Assembly (NCBI GenBank): GCA_014860575.1
Contig: JACZJK010000031.1
Span: 1-64,000 of the forward strand
Source: Bacteroidales bacterium
Lineage (GTDB): Bacteria > Bacteroidota > Bacteroidia > Bacteroidales > JAAYJT01
Length of the DNA stretch: 64,000 nt
Direction of reading: 5' to 3'
This document shows positions 15,401 to 24,160 of the stretch, in pieces. The notes below the pieces were generated by a model, which saw nothing but the letters and a program-made list of their open reading frames with translations, was not told where the DNA came from and made no database searches. The position numbers and the translations under genes are program-made. Position 1 is the first letter of the stretch; every line of letters starts with the position of its first letter.

Positions 15401-16204
15401 TTACTTAGCTGGTTTGTAATATTTTAAAGCTTCGGGCATAAACTGATTCAATTTCTTCATCCTTGTTTCATCGGATGGGTGCGTGCTAAGAAACTCTGGT
15501 GGGCTTCCGCCACCGGCCTGCGACATTCGTTGCCAGAAAGGAATTGCCTCCCGTGGATCGTAACCAGCCATGGCTGCATAAATCAACCCATACTTGTCAG
15601 CTTCGGTTTCCTGCTGCCTCGACCAGGGTAACATAGCCCCAACTGTACTCCCAATTCCATATGAAAGCAAAAACAAATCCTTTGTTTGCTGAGGTTGTTG
15701 CGATAATGCAACCTCAAGGGCTACACCGCCCAATTGCTGCACCAAACCCTGGCTCATTCTTTCGCTGCCGTGTTTGGCAATGGAATGAGCTATTTCATGA
15801 CCCATTACAATTGCCAGCCCGTTTTCGTTTTGAGTTAATGGCAAAAGGCCGGTATAAACAACAACTTTTCCTCCCGGCATACACCATGCATTAGCCTCTT
15901 TGTTTTCAACGGTGTTAAACTCCCAGTTATACCCCTCCACTACCGCTGATTTTCCTTCGCTGTTGTAGTACCTGGTTATTGCATTTGAAATTCTTTCTCC
16001 AACTCGGCGTACCATTGCAGCATCTTTATTGCCGGAACTTAATACATTGCTTTCATCAAGGAAGTCATTGTAATGGGTCACAGCTAAAACCTGCAATTCG
16101 GATTCATTCACCAGGCTTAATTGCTTGCGTCCGGTTACCATATTTAAAACGCATCCGGTCAAAAGACCGGTGATCAGTATTAAAGGCAAAAACTTTTTCA
16201 TCAT
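15401..16204 (-). CDS. M48 family metallopeptidase, lipoprotein
   Basis: 267 aa from ATG 16204 (ATG 16201 adjacent). The open frame extends to 16336, but that lies upstream of the predicted transcription start, and the signal MMKKFLPLILITGLLTGC with a good lipobox begins here. The M48 domain holds the zinc motif HEIAH in GHEIAHSIAKHGSERM and a downstream Glu in RQQETEADKYGL. It resembles LoiP/YggG-type periplasmic proteases that degrade damaged envelope proteins. The leader predicted from promoter copy 4 is about 126 nt, the longest in the regulon. Confidence 0.88.
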   Translation of the reverse strand: MMKKFLPLILITGLLTGCVLNMVTGRKQLSLVNESELQVLAVTHYNDFLDESNVLSSGNKDAAMVRRVGERISNAITRYYNSEGKSAVVEGYNWEFNTVENKEANAWCMPGGKVVVYTGLLPLTQNENGLAIVMGHEIAHSIAKHGSERMSQGLVQQLGGVALEVALSQQPQQTKDLFLLSYGIGSTVGAMLPWSRQQETEADKYGLIYAAMAGYDPREAIPFWQRMSQAGGGSPPEFLSTHPSDETRMKKLNQFMPEALKYYKPAK

Positions 16205-16333
16205 TGTAGGAGTTAAAGTGCTTATTGATTTATTTTTGAACAACGATTCCACGTAAACTTCTTTTACTTTCTTCCGAAAGCTGACAAGACATAAAATCTT
16301 GCTTAAAGCGCAATTAAACGTAGTGGTACTGCG

Positions 16334-16401
16334 CAAAGGTAAATTCTGTTAATTAATAAATTGTTACACAACTTTTTAATAGTGTTACATAATTCACACA
16401 T
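16334..16401 (-). promoter_or_regulatory. Stress-regulon promoter, copy 4 (divergent region)
   Basis: Minus strand: ATGTGTGAAT (16401-16392), N2, TGTAAC (16389-16384), N15, TGTAAC (16368-16363), N21, TACCTTTG (16341-16334). It drives the M48 gene leftward. The rightward L,D-transpeptidase promoter (16418-16425) starts 17 nt beyond the upstream motif, so a factor bound here could affect both directions. Confidence 0.8.
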
Positions 16402-16417
16402 TTATAGATAAAAGAAT

Positions 16418-16425
16418 TATCTTTG
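16418..16425 (+). promoter_or_regulatory. -7 box giving a near-leaderless transcript
   Basis: TATCTTTG ends 7 nt before ATG 16432, so transcription should begin within about 3 nt of the start codon. The same geometry is seen before the cytochrome c peroxidase gene. Confidence 0.55.
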
Positions 16426-16431
16426 CCAGCA

Positions 16432-17160
16432 ATGGTTAAAAAATCCCTGCTTTTCTTACTGCTGTTTTTCCCGGCAACATTCTTAAGACCTGATGCAATT
16501 GCTGACGATCATAAAGTGATCACATACGGGCTTATTGATAAGCTTTTGCTAACACAGGAAGGTAATGATGTTGCGCTTCCTGCATTTGATCTGCTTCACT
16601 TAGCCCTTTCAGGATACGATTTGCTTAAACAGGATAACTTTATCAATCGGCCTGAAGTAATAACGATTATTGATTTTAGTCTTCCATCTACCAGCGAACG
16701 CCTATGGGTTATTGATCTTGATCAGGCAAAAGTTTTGTTTCATTCTCTCGTTTCGCATGGCCGCAACTCAGGTGAACTAATGGCAGAAAATTTTTCAAAC
16801 ACTCCGGGCTCCTTTACCAGCAGTCCGGGATTCTATACTACTGGTGAGACTTATTTTGGACAACATGGTTTGTCACTCAAGCTTAACGGCCTCGAAAAAG
16901 GAATCAACGATAAAGCACGCGAACGCGCTATTGTCATACATGGTGCTGATTATGTTACACCAGACTTTATCAGTAAACATGGCAGGCTTGGCCGCAGTCA
17001 CGGTTGCCCCGCCGTTCCAACTCAATTGAGTAAGGAAATTATTGAAACCATTAAAGATGGTTCCTGCCTTTTTATTTATGTGCCGAAAGATAGTTACACT
17101 TCTAAATCACAGATAATCAGTAAAATTGCAAGCATTAAATTGGATACCCAGCATCTCTGA
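16432..17160 (+). CDS. Murein L,D-transpeptidase catalytic-domain protein (YkuD_2 type)
   Basis: 242 aa from ATG 16432, not the upstream in-frame TTG at 16423, which lies inside the promoter. A signal peptide (KKSLLFLLLFFPATFL) exports it. The catalytic domain (about 65-220) shows LWVIDLDQAKVLFHSLVSHGRNSGE, the His of AIVIHGADYV and the active Cys in GRLGRSHGCPAVP, the signature of PF13645. These enzymes probably act on peptidoglycan cross-links, though most family members are uncharacterised. It diverges from the M48 gene and its 3' end overlaps the convergent second L,D-transpeptidase by 26 nt. Confidence 0.85.
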   Translation: MVKKSLLFLLLFFPATFLRPDAIADDHKVITYGLIDKLLLTQEGNDVALPAFDLLHLALSGYDLLKQDNFINRPEVITIIDFSLPSTSERLWVIDLDQAKVLFHSLVSHGRNSGELMAENFSNTPGSFTSSPGFYTTGETYFGQHGLSLKLNGLEKGINDKARERAIVIHGADYVTPDFISKHGRLGRSHGCPAVPTQLSKEIIETIKDGSCLFIYVPKDSYTSKSQIISKIASIKLDTQHL

Positions 17161-18805
17161 TTCCTTCCGGTTTCTGGTTTAAAGCCTTTAACAATAATTC
17201 GTCCCTTTCATAAAGATCTTTTCTAAACTGCACCCGTCCTTCTCCATCCGTCCATGCTGTCAGGTAAATTACTACCACATCAACCGGCGTTTTAAGAACC
17301 ACTTTTTTCTCCTTTTTTTGTTGCATGGCCTTGCGGATCACTTCCGGCGTCCATTCAGGCATATCTGATAGCAGCAACAAGGCAAGATCATAGGGTGATT
17401 CCGCCCTTATGCATCCAGAACTAACAGCTCTATCGTCTTTGGTAAATACTCCTTTTGAGGGTGTATCATGTATATATACATCGTAAGAGTTAGGGAACAT
17501 GAATTTCACGCGGCCCAGGGAATTCTGAGGCCCTGGATTTTGCTGAACCATATAGGGGAAATTATCAACTGATATTTTTGACCAATTAATGTCATTGTAA
17601 GCTATTTGCGAACCATCAAACCTCAACAGTATCATGTCTTTCTGCTTGAGATACCCGGGGCCTTTTAATAATTGCGGAATTACATCTTCTTTCAATATGG
17701 TTGAAGGAACTGTCCATGTAGGGCTAAAAACCAGGTAGGTCATTTTTGCACCAAACACTGGTGTTTTCCGGTAATTTGTTCCAACAATTGCCCTCATTGA
17801 AAGAAGGGTATCTGTGCGATCAATAAAATCAAGCCTTTGATTGGCAATGTTTACTATGATATATTTCTCCGTCAATTGTACGGGCAGCCATCTGAACCTT
17901 TCCATATTGACTTTCAACTGGCCAACGAGCTTACCGGGGTCGCTGTTTATGGCAGCCATTGTACCATCGCCTATTACACCATCAGCATTTAAGCCCCAGT
18001 CGGACTGCAACAATTTAATCTGGTTAACAAATTCCTCATCATAATTCAGGGAAATGCTATCAGTCAACGAATATCTCAGCATTATCATCCTTTGCCTGAG
18101 CATAGGAATGACTATGCCAGAGTCGCCGGGATGAATGGTTTCAAGTATCCGGATTTCCGGCCATACTTGCTTGTTTAACCCAAGGAAAAAATCCAGTTCT
18201 TTATGCATCATCCAATACGAACTGTACCGTGGTGCAAGCGAATCCAATGAATGTGCAATGTCATTCTTCAATAATGCTTGTTCCAATTTCTGGTCAATTC
18301 TGTGTTCAGCAGCTTTGCGCTCCATATTCCAGTTGACACCCTCTTTTGAAGGGTCAACCTTGCCATAATATAGTTGTGATCCCAAAATAATGAAGGCATC
18401 TGTGAGCAGGACATCCACATGCATCATCTCTTCGGTGGACATGGGTACAATAGACCGGGCTTGTTCAACTAACTTCTCTATTAGCACCAAATGATAATCC
18501 AGTGGCTCAAGTCCATGCTTGTCAACCTGCCGGATATAATTCAGCAGATCATAGCCATTTTGGGTTAAAGTATTATTCCTGATCCATGCAGGTTGAAACA
18601 TTCTGCCCAGGTAGAAGTGGTTCAGCAGCTCACCTGAATAAAGATATTCTTCCTGGATTGTATATCGCGAATCAATTGTTTTGTCACCAATGAAAAGCCT
18701 GATAGACTGGTTGAGATCACCACCTGCTGATGCAAATGCCGAGGTTGTTATAAATAACAAAAAAACGATTTTCTTAATCACCTGAATTTTCAACTTTGTT
18801 TTCAA
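17135..18805 (-). CDS. YcbB-type L,D-transpeptidase
   Basis: 556 aa with a signal peptide (KIVFLLFITTSAFASAGG). The N-terminal scaffold domain (about 40-240) is followed by a peptidoglycan-binding repeat (IKLLQSDWGLNADGVIGDGTMAAIN, about 262-290). A YkuD catalytic domain follows (about 312-480) with IHDTPSKGVFTKDDRAVSSGCIR. The His and Cys of the HxxS/SxGC[IV]R signature are intact. It forms 3-3 peptidoglycan cross-links, which support the wall under envelope stress. It overlaps the histidine kinase gene upstream by 4 nt (coupled translation) and converges with the other L,D-transpeptidase. Confidence 0.9.
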   Translation of the reverse strand: MKTKLKIQVIKKIVFLLFITTSAFASAGGDLNQSIRLFIGDKTIDSRYTIQEEYLYSGELLNHFYLGRMFQPAWIRNNTLTQNGYDLLNYIRQVDKHGLEPLDYHLVLIEKLVEQARSIVPMSTEEMMHVDVLLTDAFIILGSQLYYGKVDPSKEGVNWNMERKAAEHRIDQKLEQALLKNDIAHSLDSLAPRYSSYWMMHKELDFFLGLNKQVWPEIRILETIHPGDSGIVIPMLRQRMIMLRYSLTDSISLNYDEEFVNQIKLLQSDWGLNADGVIGDGTMAAINSDPGKLVGQLKVNMERFRWLPVQLTEKYIIVNIANQRLDFIDRTDTLLSMRAIVGTNYRKTPVFGAKMTYLVFSPTWTVPSTILKEDVIPQLLKGPGYLKQKDMILLRFDGSQIAYNDINWSKISVDNFPYMVQQNPGPQNSLGRVKFMFPNSYDVYIHDTPSKGVFTKDDRAVSSGCIRAESPYDLALLLLSDMPEWTPEVIRKAMQQKKEKKVVLKTPVDVVVIYLTAWTDGEGRVQFRKDLYERDELLLKALNQKPEGIRDAGYPI

Positions 18806-19734
18806 TTATTTTGTGAAATTTGAATGTCTGTTTTATTAATTCTTGCCTTTGGCAGGTTGAATTTAAATTCGCTCCCAACTGATCCGGCCTTTTCAACCCA
18901 AATTTTCCCGCCATGCATTTCAACAAACTCCTTGCACAGTAACAGCCCCAGACCAACACCAGTTTCACTATTGGTGCCGGGCATGGAGTGAATCTTTTTA
19001 GGATCAAACAGGCTTTTTCTGTCTGCCGCGGAAATCCCAATGCCATTATCTTTTACTGAAATCTGAATTAACTGCTTGCTTTCCGTTGCACTCACAGTTA
19101 TTATACCGTCATTAGGTGTGAACTTGATCGCATTGCTAATAAGGTTCCTGATAACTGTTTTAATCATTTGAAGGTCTGCCTTGACAATAAGATTTTCCGA
19201 GACTTTCCGGCACAGGGTAATTCTTTTTTGCATGCTTGCAAATTTGAATCCCTTTAGCTCCCCGCTTATCACTTCATGCAAATTAATCATTACGGGGCGA
19301 AAGCAATTCTCTTTATTTTGCGAGATGGTCCATGTTAAGAGGTCATCAAGAAGATGTAAGGTTCGGTTTGCTGAATCAGTAGCTATGTCAACATACCTTT
19401 CAATGTCCTTTATATTCCTGCGCGTTAGTTTGAGCTTCAATAAATCCAGTGCACACATTATTGAACTGAAAGGGCCACGTAAGTCGTGCGATATGAGTGC
19501 GATGAACTTATTTCTTGTTGAAACAATCTGAGAAATCTCATTTTCCCTTACTTCGGCAAGCGCTTCCAGCTTATCTATTTGCTCTTTCATTTCTTTCAAT
19601 TTCGACATGAAAGAAGTCTCCTTTACCTCATCATCAAAAGCGATATCCGTTTTAGATAAATTGGTTTTATTACCATTAATTGAAGTAGAAGGATAATTGA
19701 TTGTATTGGAAAGAACCTGGGTAGAAAAATTCAT
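18802..19734 (-). CDS. Soluble sensor histidine kinase
   Basis: 310 aa without TM helices. A short N-terminal region and coiled coil (about 40-72) precede the HisKA domain with the phospho-acceptor His83 in LISHDLRGPFSSI. The ATPase domain has N-box NLISNAIKFTPNDG, G1 KDNGIGIS and G2 GVGLGLLLCKEF. No sensory domain is recognised, so input must come through a partner or the N-terminus. It is translationally coupled (4-nt overlap) to the YcbB-type L,D-transpeptidase, hinting at control of cell-wall remodelling. No response regulator gene is adjacent. Confidence 0.88.
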   Translation of the reverse strand: MNFSTQVLSNTINYPSTSINGNKTNLSKTDIAFDDEVKETSFMSKLKEMKEQIDKLEALAEVRENEISQIVSTRNKFIALISHDLRGPFSSIMCALDLLKLKLTRRNIKDIERYVDIATDSANRTLHLLDDLLTWTISQNKENCFRPVMINLHEVISGELKGFKFASMQKRITLCRKVSENLIVKADLQMIKTVIRNLISNAIKFTPNDGIITVSATESKQLIQISVKDNGIGISAADRKSLFDPKKIHSMPGTNSETGVGLGLLLCKEFVEMHGGKIWVEKAGSVGSEFKFNLPKARINKTDIQISQNN

Positions 19735-19931
19735 GATTTTGATGGTTATTTAGTTAGTATTTCAGCTCTATCCTAAGCAGGATGCTTTGTAATTCAAAAA
19801 ATCCAAAACACCCTAAAAGCTAATCGAATGATAGTGCTATTTTCATTTTATTTTCAAACAAGAACTGATAGCTGTAGCAACTGTATATGATTTAACATCA
19901 TTACATTCAAAATTTCGCAAGCACTAATGCT

Positions 19932-20354
19932 TTAATAAAGTTCGTTGTATTCCGTAGCCATTGCATTGGCTGCAACGGTAATTAGTAGAACGGTCTCTTC
20001 AGTTGATGCCAGCAGGAACTTAGTGTTTTCAGTGAGTGTAAGCAAATGCCCTTTATTGAGCGATCGGTTTTGTTTTCGGGTTTTTAACATCAAACTTCCT
20101 TCAATGATTTGTAAGGTAATTGGGTCATCCGATCTGTTTGATGTAATTTCCGTTCCTTCAGGCATGGCGGCCAGCACAATTTGCTTAACCGGACTTTTCA
20201 ATAATACCGTAGAACAAAGCTCTCCCTTTTCCCATGAATTGCTGATTTTTAACATCTTTACCAATGCAGGCAAATCATATGGTATCATAGAAGTCCGTAA
20301 GGACTCCTCACCCTGATGAAATGATGCATTGGATTGATGTTTCTCGCTTTTCAT
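19932..20354 (-). CDS. Cupin-like protein
   Basis: 140 aa. A double-stranded beta-helix pattern is visible in IVLAAMPEGTEITSNRSDDPITLQIIEGSLMLKT and LNKGHLLTLTENTKFLLASTEETVLLITV, typical of small cupins. Metal-binding His residues of the canonical motif are largely missing, so it may bind a ligand or no metal. No signal peptide. It stands alone among stress genes, 79 nt after the 50-aa membrane protein gene. Function unknown. Confidence 0.65.
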   Translation of the reverse strand: MKSEKHQSNASFHQGEESLRTSMIPYDLPALVKMLKISNSWEKGELCSTVLLKSPVKQIVLAAMPEGTEITSNRSDDPITLQIIEGSLMLKTRKQNRSLNKGHLLTLTENTKFLLASTEETVLLITVAANAMATEYNELY

Positions 20355-20433
20355 AATTGTAAAAAGATGTTCTCTTCAGCATGAATAATTCAGCATTATT
20401 CCAATTGCAGAAGTACCTAATGCTGCATTGGGG

Positions 20434-20586
20434 TCAGACTCTTCTTCCCTGAACAAGCCTTAATATAATGGCAATGACGGCAATAACAAGAAGAACGTGT
20501 ATGATACCTCCGGCGCTAAAGCCAAGAAAGCCAATTGCCCAAAGAATAATTAACACAACTGCGACGATGTAAAGTAGATTTCCCAT
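20434..20586 (-). CDS. 50-aa membrane protein, lmo0937 family
   Basis: Start ATG 20586, stop TGA 20434-20436. The product MGNLLYIVAVVLIILWAIGF continues LGFSAGGIIHVLLVIAVIAI and ends ILRLVQGRRV. Two hydrophobic helices flank the FSAGG turn, which is the signature of the lmo0937-type miniprotein family. Its function is not known, but it is commonly found next to CsbD/YtxH-type stress genes. It lies 51 nt downstream of the 107-aa membrane protein gene and has no promoter of its own that could be seen, so it probably shares regulon promoter copy 5. Confidence 0.8.
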   Translation of the reverse strand: MGNLLYIVAVVLIILWAIGFLGFSAGGIIHVLLVIAVIAIILRLVQGRRV

Positions 20587-20637
20587 AATTTTAATTTTAA
20601 AATGTGTGAATAAATTGATACCAATACTGGCAACCTC

Positions 20638-20961
20638 CTAAAGCAACAGGATCAGAAGCAAAATAATAATTATTGATGCGGCAACGGTTATGATATATCC
20701 TCCGGCGCCAAGCTCTTTTAGTTCTTTTTTAATGCTGCGAACCTCTTTGCGTAATTCTCTCTTTTCTGATGGGCTCATCACCGATTTATCCATGGCTTTT
20801 ATTTCGTCAAGCCTGGCCAGCAGGGAGTATACCGCATCTGACGTAGTATTATCGGTAGTCACATCATGAGTTGAACTGCTTTCCGGCACTGCTTTTAATT
20901 GCATAGAACCTATAGCTAACAACCCCAGCACTGCCATTGAATAAAACAATAACTTTTTCAT
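20638..20961 (-). CDS. 107-aa membrane-anchored stress-type protein
   Basis: Start ATG 20961. The longer frame to 21006 would begin upstream of the predicted transcription start. An N-terminal signal or anchor (MKKLLFYSMAVLGLLAIGSM) is followed by a Ser/Thr-rich stretch. A charged helix comes next (MSPSEKRELRKEVRSIKKEL), then a C-terminal TM helix of Ile/Leu (about 88-107). This layout, with an EKRELRKEVRxIKKEL helix, recurs in small Bacteroidota proteins of unknown function. It is first gene of a two-gene operon with the lmo0937-type miniprotein. Confidence 0.75.
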   Translation of the reverse strand: MKKLLFYSMAVLGLLAIGSMQLKAVPESSSTHDVTTDNTTSDAVYSLLARLDEIKAMDKSVMSPSEKRELRKEVRSIKKELKELGAGGYIITVAASIIIILLLILLL

Positions 20962-20993
20962 CTTAACTGATTGTTTTAAAGATTTACCAGCAA

Positions 20994-21061
20994 CAAAGAT
21001 ATTCACTACACATACTGAAAGTATTACACAATTTCATCATAACCTTACATAATTCACAGTT
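20994..21061 (-). promoter_or_regulatory. Stress-regulon promoter, copy 5
   Basis: Minus strand: AACTGTGAAT (21061-21052), N2, TGTAAG (21049-21044), N15, TGTAAT (21028-21023), N21, TATCTTTG (21001-20994). It drives the 107-aa and 50-aa membrane protein genes with a leader near 29 nt. Confidence 0.8.
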
Positions 21062-21120
21062 ATTTAATGGCAATAAAACCTTGCCAGTTTATCGAAATGA
21101 TTAAGACACAAGACCCTGCA

Positions 21121-22950
21121 TCATTGAAATATCACAACCTCAGGTTTTCCGATCACAAAATCAGTAAACCCAAAATCGGTTGTCCTGAATGAATTAATTC
21201 TCAAAATATCATTGCCGATACCGGGGATGGAAGGATAAAAGGCCAGGGAAACATGAAAAGTATTGATAACCAGGTGAACATTTTTAATCAGAACACCCAC
21301 ACCAATTTGCGAATAGACTTTGCTCTTTTTAAATGCTTTTGTTTCATCGGCAAGTATGCCAAGTGAGAGTGATAAAAAGGGTCCAAAATTAAACCCGACC
21401 AAATCCCATGGAGCGTAAGATTGCGTTTGTAGAGTTAATAACAGGCGTTTGGTTCCCGAAATGCCCATGCTGTTAAAACCGGTCAGGCCGTATCCATCAT
21501 TAAGTGTTAATCCATCGTTGGCAAAACGGTTTACCCCAATTGTTAGCTCTGGTTTTACAAAATGCCTGAACCGCCATTTTCCAACTTCAATCAGGTTTGT
21601 GAAAAAACTGAGACTTGCTGATAGAGCACCCTGTTCAAAATTTGAAGCATGATAGAAAGTACCGTATTCAGCATCTATGCTCAGGTAACCTCTTGAATAG
21701 TAATTTCCTAATGTAAAACGCGTTCCAATATAGGGTCTTTTTTGATTGTTTCTTAGCTGAAATCCACCAATAAGGCTAATAATTCTCCCAACCGGGACAT
21801 CTTCAGTCAAGCCAAAATTAAAAATATACTTATCCTGAACATAGCGCCTGGCCGCCAGGGTAATTCCTGCAAGGAATAAGTCTTCGTTGGCAAAAACCGG
21901 CTCATCATTTTCAACCACATAGGAATTTTCAAGAAAGTGATTTCTCTGGTATCTTATCGTGGTTATTAAGTTGGTAGTGCGGTCAATTTCTGAGCGTCCC
22001 CTGAAGATTGGTGTAGCTTTCCCCGCCCAATAATCCATGGTGTTAAACCTGATCGTATGCTTCCCGGGTATCGTATCATTTGTCGGGTAGAAGTCCTGCT
22101 GAAATTGTTGCGACAGATATACTCCTGCTCCCCAGCGCGCAAAAGACGAGAAAAACGGCCTGTCAACTTTGAAACTTACATCATAATCCTTGTTTTCTTC
22201 ACTCCTGAAGATAAGGGCTGAGCTTATATAGGTGTTATGGAAATTCGGGATATAATAGCCATGATTGTGAGCATACGCATTGTTTGAAGTGTTCCAGGTA
22301 AACTGGTTCTGAAATTTATGGCCAAAGCCGACAAAATTATCTTCAGTCAATCCAACGGTTGCACGGCCGGCATTGTATGATCCATTCGGGATGATGCTCC
22401 AGGTATCAAGCACCCGGATGTGAATGTCAACCATATCGGAGTTCTCAGAACTGCTGCTTACATAAAATGAAACATCGCTCACAAAAGTGTTTTTACGCAC
22501 AAGGCGTTCTGATTCTCTTACAAGCAATGAGTCGAAAACCTGATTCTCGGCAATAAGCAGCAGGTTTCGAATTACATGCTGGTGGGTTTTTATGTGAAGT
22601 TTATTTCCAGTTTTTGAAATGAAACTTTCTGATGCTATTATGGTATCGCCAATTGAATTGCCAAACGGATCAAGCGTAACGATATGTATTTTTCTGATGG
22701 TTTTACCCTCAAAATAGCTGTAAGGGATTTGTTCTGCATGCAATGGCAGTCTGCTTTTCTTCGAACTTTTGGTTACCGGCTTGAAAAACAGGCGGTACAT
22801 GAGCCGCGTAAACCCACTTCGTTCTGAGTAGGTTTCAATATTTGAATAAAGTTTGATGGAATCGTTTTTGTCATTATCCTTCTGTGCTGCCGATGAAAAA
22901 CTCATTGACAACAGAACAATCACGAGTATGTATTTTATATTTAACCACAT
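21121..22950 (-). CDS. Omp85-like outer-membrane protein with POTRA domain
   Basis: 609 aa from ATG 22950 (the two codons before it start with TTG). Signal peptide LVIVLLSMSFSSAAQ. A POTRA-like region (about 75-180) shows IRKIHIVTLDPFG, LLIAENQVFDSLLVRESERLVRKNTFVSDVSFYV and VDIHIRVLDTWSI. Residues 190-609 form a beta-barrel with alternating aromatic strands and end in phenylalanine-x (VVIFQ). BamA/TamA relatives insert or assemble outer-membrane proteins. This short single-POTRA form is probably not the essential BamA, and its substrate is unknown. It precedes the Mla genes region but is separated from mlaD by a repeat-rich spacer. Confidence 0.75.
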   Translation of the reverse strand: MWLNIKYILVIVLLSMSFSSAAQKDNDKNDSIKLYSNIETYSERSGFTRLMYRLFFKPVTKSSKKSRLPLHAEQIPYSYFEGKTIRKIHIVTLDPFGNSIGDTIIASESFISKTGNKLHIKTHQHVIRNLLLIAENQVFDSLLVRESERLVRKNTFVSDVSFYVSSSSENSDMVDIHIRVLDTWSIIPNGSYNAGRATVGLTEDNFVGFGHKFQNQFTWNTSNNAYAHNHGYYIPNFHNTYISSALIFRSEENKDYDVSFKVDRPFFSSFARWGAGVYLSQQFQQDFYPTNDTIPGKHTIRFNTMDYWAGKATPIFRGRSEIDRTTNLITTIRYQRNHFLENSYVVENDEPVFANEDLFLAGITLAARRYVQDKYIFNFGLTEDVPVGRIISLIGGFQLRNNQKRPYIGTRFTLGNYYSRGYLSIDAEYGTFYHASNFEQGALSASLSFFTNLIEVGKWRFRHFVKPELTIGVNRFANDGLTLNDGYGLTGFNSMGISGTKRLLLTLQTQSYAPWDLVGFNFGPFLSLSLGILADETKAFKKSKVYSQIGVGVLIKNVHLVINTFHVSLAFYPSIPGIGNDILRINSFRTTDFGFTDFVIGKPEVVIFQ

Positions 22951-22969
22951 GAGCAAGTATCAAGTCTCA

Positions 22970-23161
22970 GATTCAAAGAACAAAATTCAAAGTCCCAAGT
23001 TCAAAGTCTAAAATTCAAAGTCCCAAGTCCCAAGTTTAAAGCCCAATGAAGCTACAGCATCACATGTTTACTCCAGTACTCCAGGCTTCGACAAGCTCAG
23101 TCACCGGAACCCAATACTGCATCACTGTATTATTGCAGTACTGCAGCACAATAATACAGCA
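22970..23161. repeat. Repeat-rich spacer with hairpin
   Basis: Contains aaattcaaagtcccaagttc-type low-complexity units (22985-23045), the string ggcttcgacaagctcagtc (23084-23103) known as a widely dispersed intergenic repeat, and an 11-bp perfect inverted repeat CTGTATTATTG/CAATAATACAG (23125-23159). The hairpin sits right after the mlaD stop codon and could act in 3'-end formation. Confidence 0.55.
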
Positions 23162-24121
23162 TCACTCCGGCAGTTCCAATTCAATTTCCTTCTCCGGATT
23201 TTTGTCATCCTGAAGTTTCTCAAGCGCTTCCCGTTCGGCTTTCTTTCTGAAATACCTTCTAAACAAGAAGCTATTCTTAAGCGCCTCCATATTTTCATCC
23301 AGTCCTTTTGTACTGCTTTCAAGGTTCGTAATGGTTTTATTAATGTTTACAGCAATTAATGTATCCTGAATTAACATACCCAATGCACCTTCGCCGCTAT
23401 TAATTTTTGTCATGATCTCTCCAAGTTCCTGCGAAGCAATTTCAGTTTTGCCTGCAGTGACTTTCAGACTCTCCATAAATGCAAATACATTGTCCTTGGT
23501 TATCTCGATAGTTTGATCCAAGCCTTCAGAACTCTTTTTAAAGTTCGCTATTGTCTGGTCAATATTCTTAGCGGTAGCAGTATCCTGAAGCAATAAGCCG
23601 AGCGTTCCTTCACCCTTGTTTATACCAATCATGATTTCGGCAAGTTGTTTAGTGATAACCTCCACATTACCTGATGTTACCGCCAAACTTGCAATAATGG
23701 CATCAGTTTCAATTGGTTCTTTTGAAGTAAGCTCCTGTCCTTCAGCAACTATTGGCGCATCAGAGCTACCTTGTGTAATGATTAACAAACGGTCGCCAAT
23801 AAGCCCTTCCGAACCAATGGCAACTTCCGAATCGGCTTTTATGAACTGCTGAATTTCGCGTCTTACTATCATGTCAACCCTTACAGTTGAATCATTAATG
23901 ATACTGATGTTGTTTACGGTTCCAACATTGATACCCGAGAAGCGGACATTGTTACCCACCTGCAAGCCACTGACGTTGTAAAAAGTAGCGGTAACATTAA
24001 ATACCGGGTTAAAAAGATTTTGCTGCTTACCGATTATAAAAATGGCCAGCACAAAGAGCGCTATTCCGCCGATGACAAAAAGCCCAAGTCGGACTTTATA
24101 TTGTTGTGTATGTGATTTCAT
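23162..24121 (-). CDS. mlaD: MlaD/MCE-domain lipid transport protein
   Basis: 319 aa with one N-terminal TM helix (LGLFVIGGIALFVLAIFIIG). The MCE domain (about 38-120) reads VTATFYNVSGLQVGNNVRFSGINVGTVNNISI and GSEGLIGDRLLIITQGS. A long helical C-terminus with two repeats (TKQLAEIMIGINKGEGTLGLLLQD and SQELGEIMTKINSGEGALGMLIQD) ends in a charged tail. MlaD forms the periplasmic ring that carries phospholipids from the inner-membrane ABC transporter. It is 39 nt downstream of the ATPase gene. MlaB and MlaC are not present here. Confidence 0.9.
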   Translation of the reverse strand: MKSHTQQYKVRLGLFVIGGIALFVLAIFIIGKQQNLFNPVFNVTATFYNVSGLQVGNNVRFSGINVGTVNNISIINDSTVRVDMIVRREIQQFIKADSEVAIGSEGLIGDRLLIITQGSSDAPIVAEGQELTSKEPIETDAIIASLAVTSGNVEVITKQLAEIMIGINKGEGTLGLLLQDTATAKNIDQTIANFKKSSEGLDQTIEITKDNVFAFMESLKVTAGKTEIASQELGEIMTKINSGEGALGMLIQDTLIAVNINKTITNLESSTKGLDENMEALKNSFLFRRYFRKKAEREALEKLQDDKNPEKEIELELPE

Positions 24122-24160
24122 GACAATCCTATATCTTTTATGTTATTTCTGATTAATCTG

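Noticed and set aside
15401-16336. Longer N-terminus for the M48 protein (start at 16336)
   Set aside because: The start would lie on the -7 box at 16334-16341; the lipoprotein signal begins at 16204.
20595-20612. An eighth regulon motif (aatgtgtgaat on the plus strand)
   Set aside because: No TGTAAn repeats at the required spacing and no -7 box follow, so only the outer string matches by chance.
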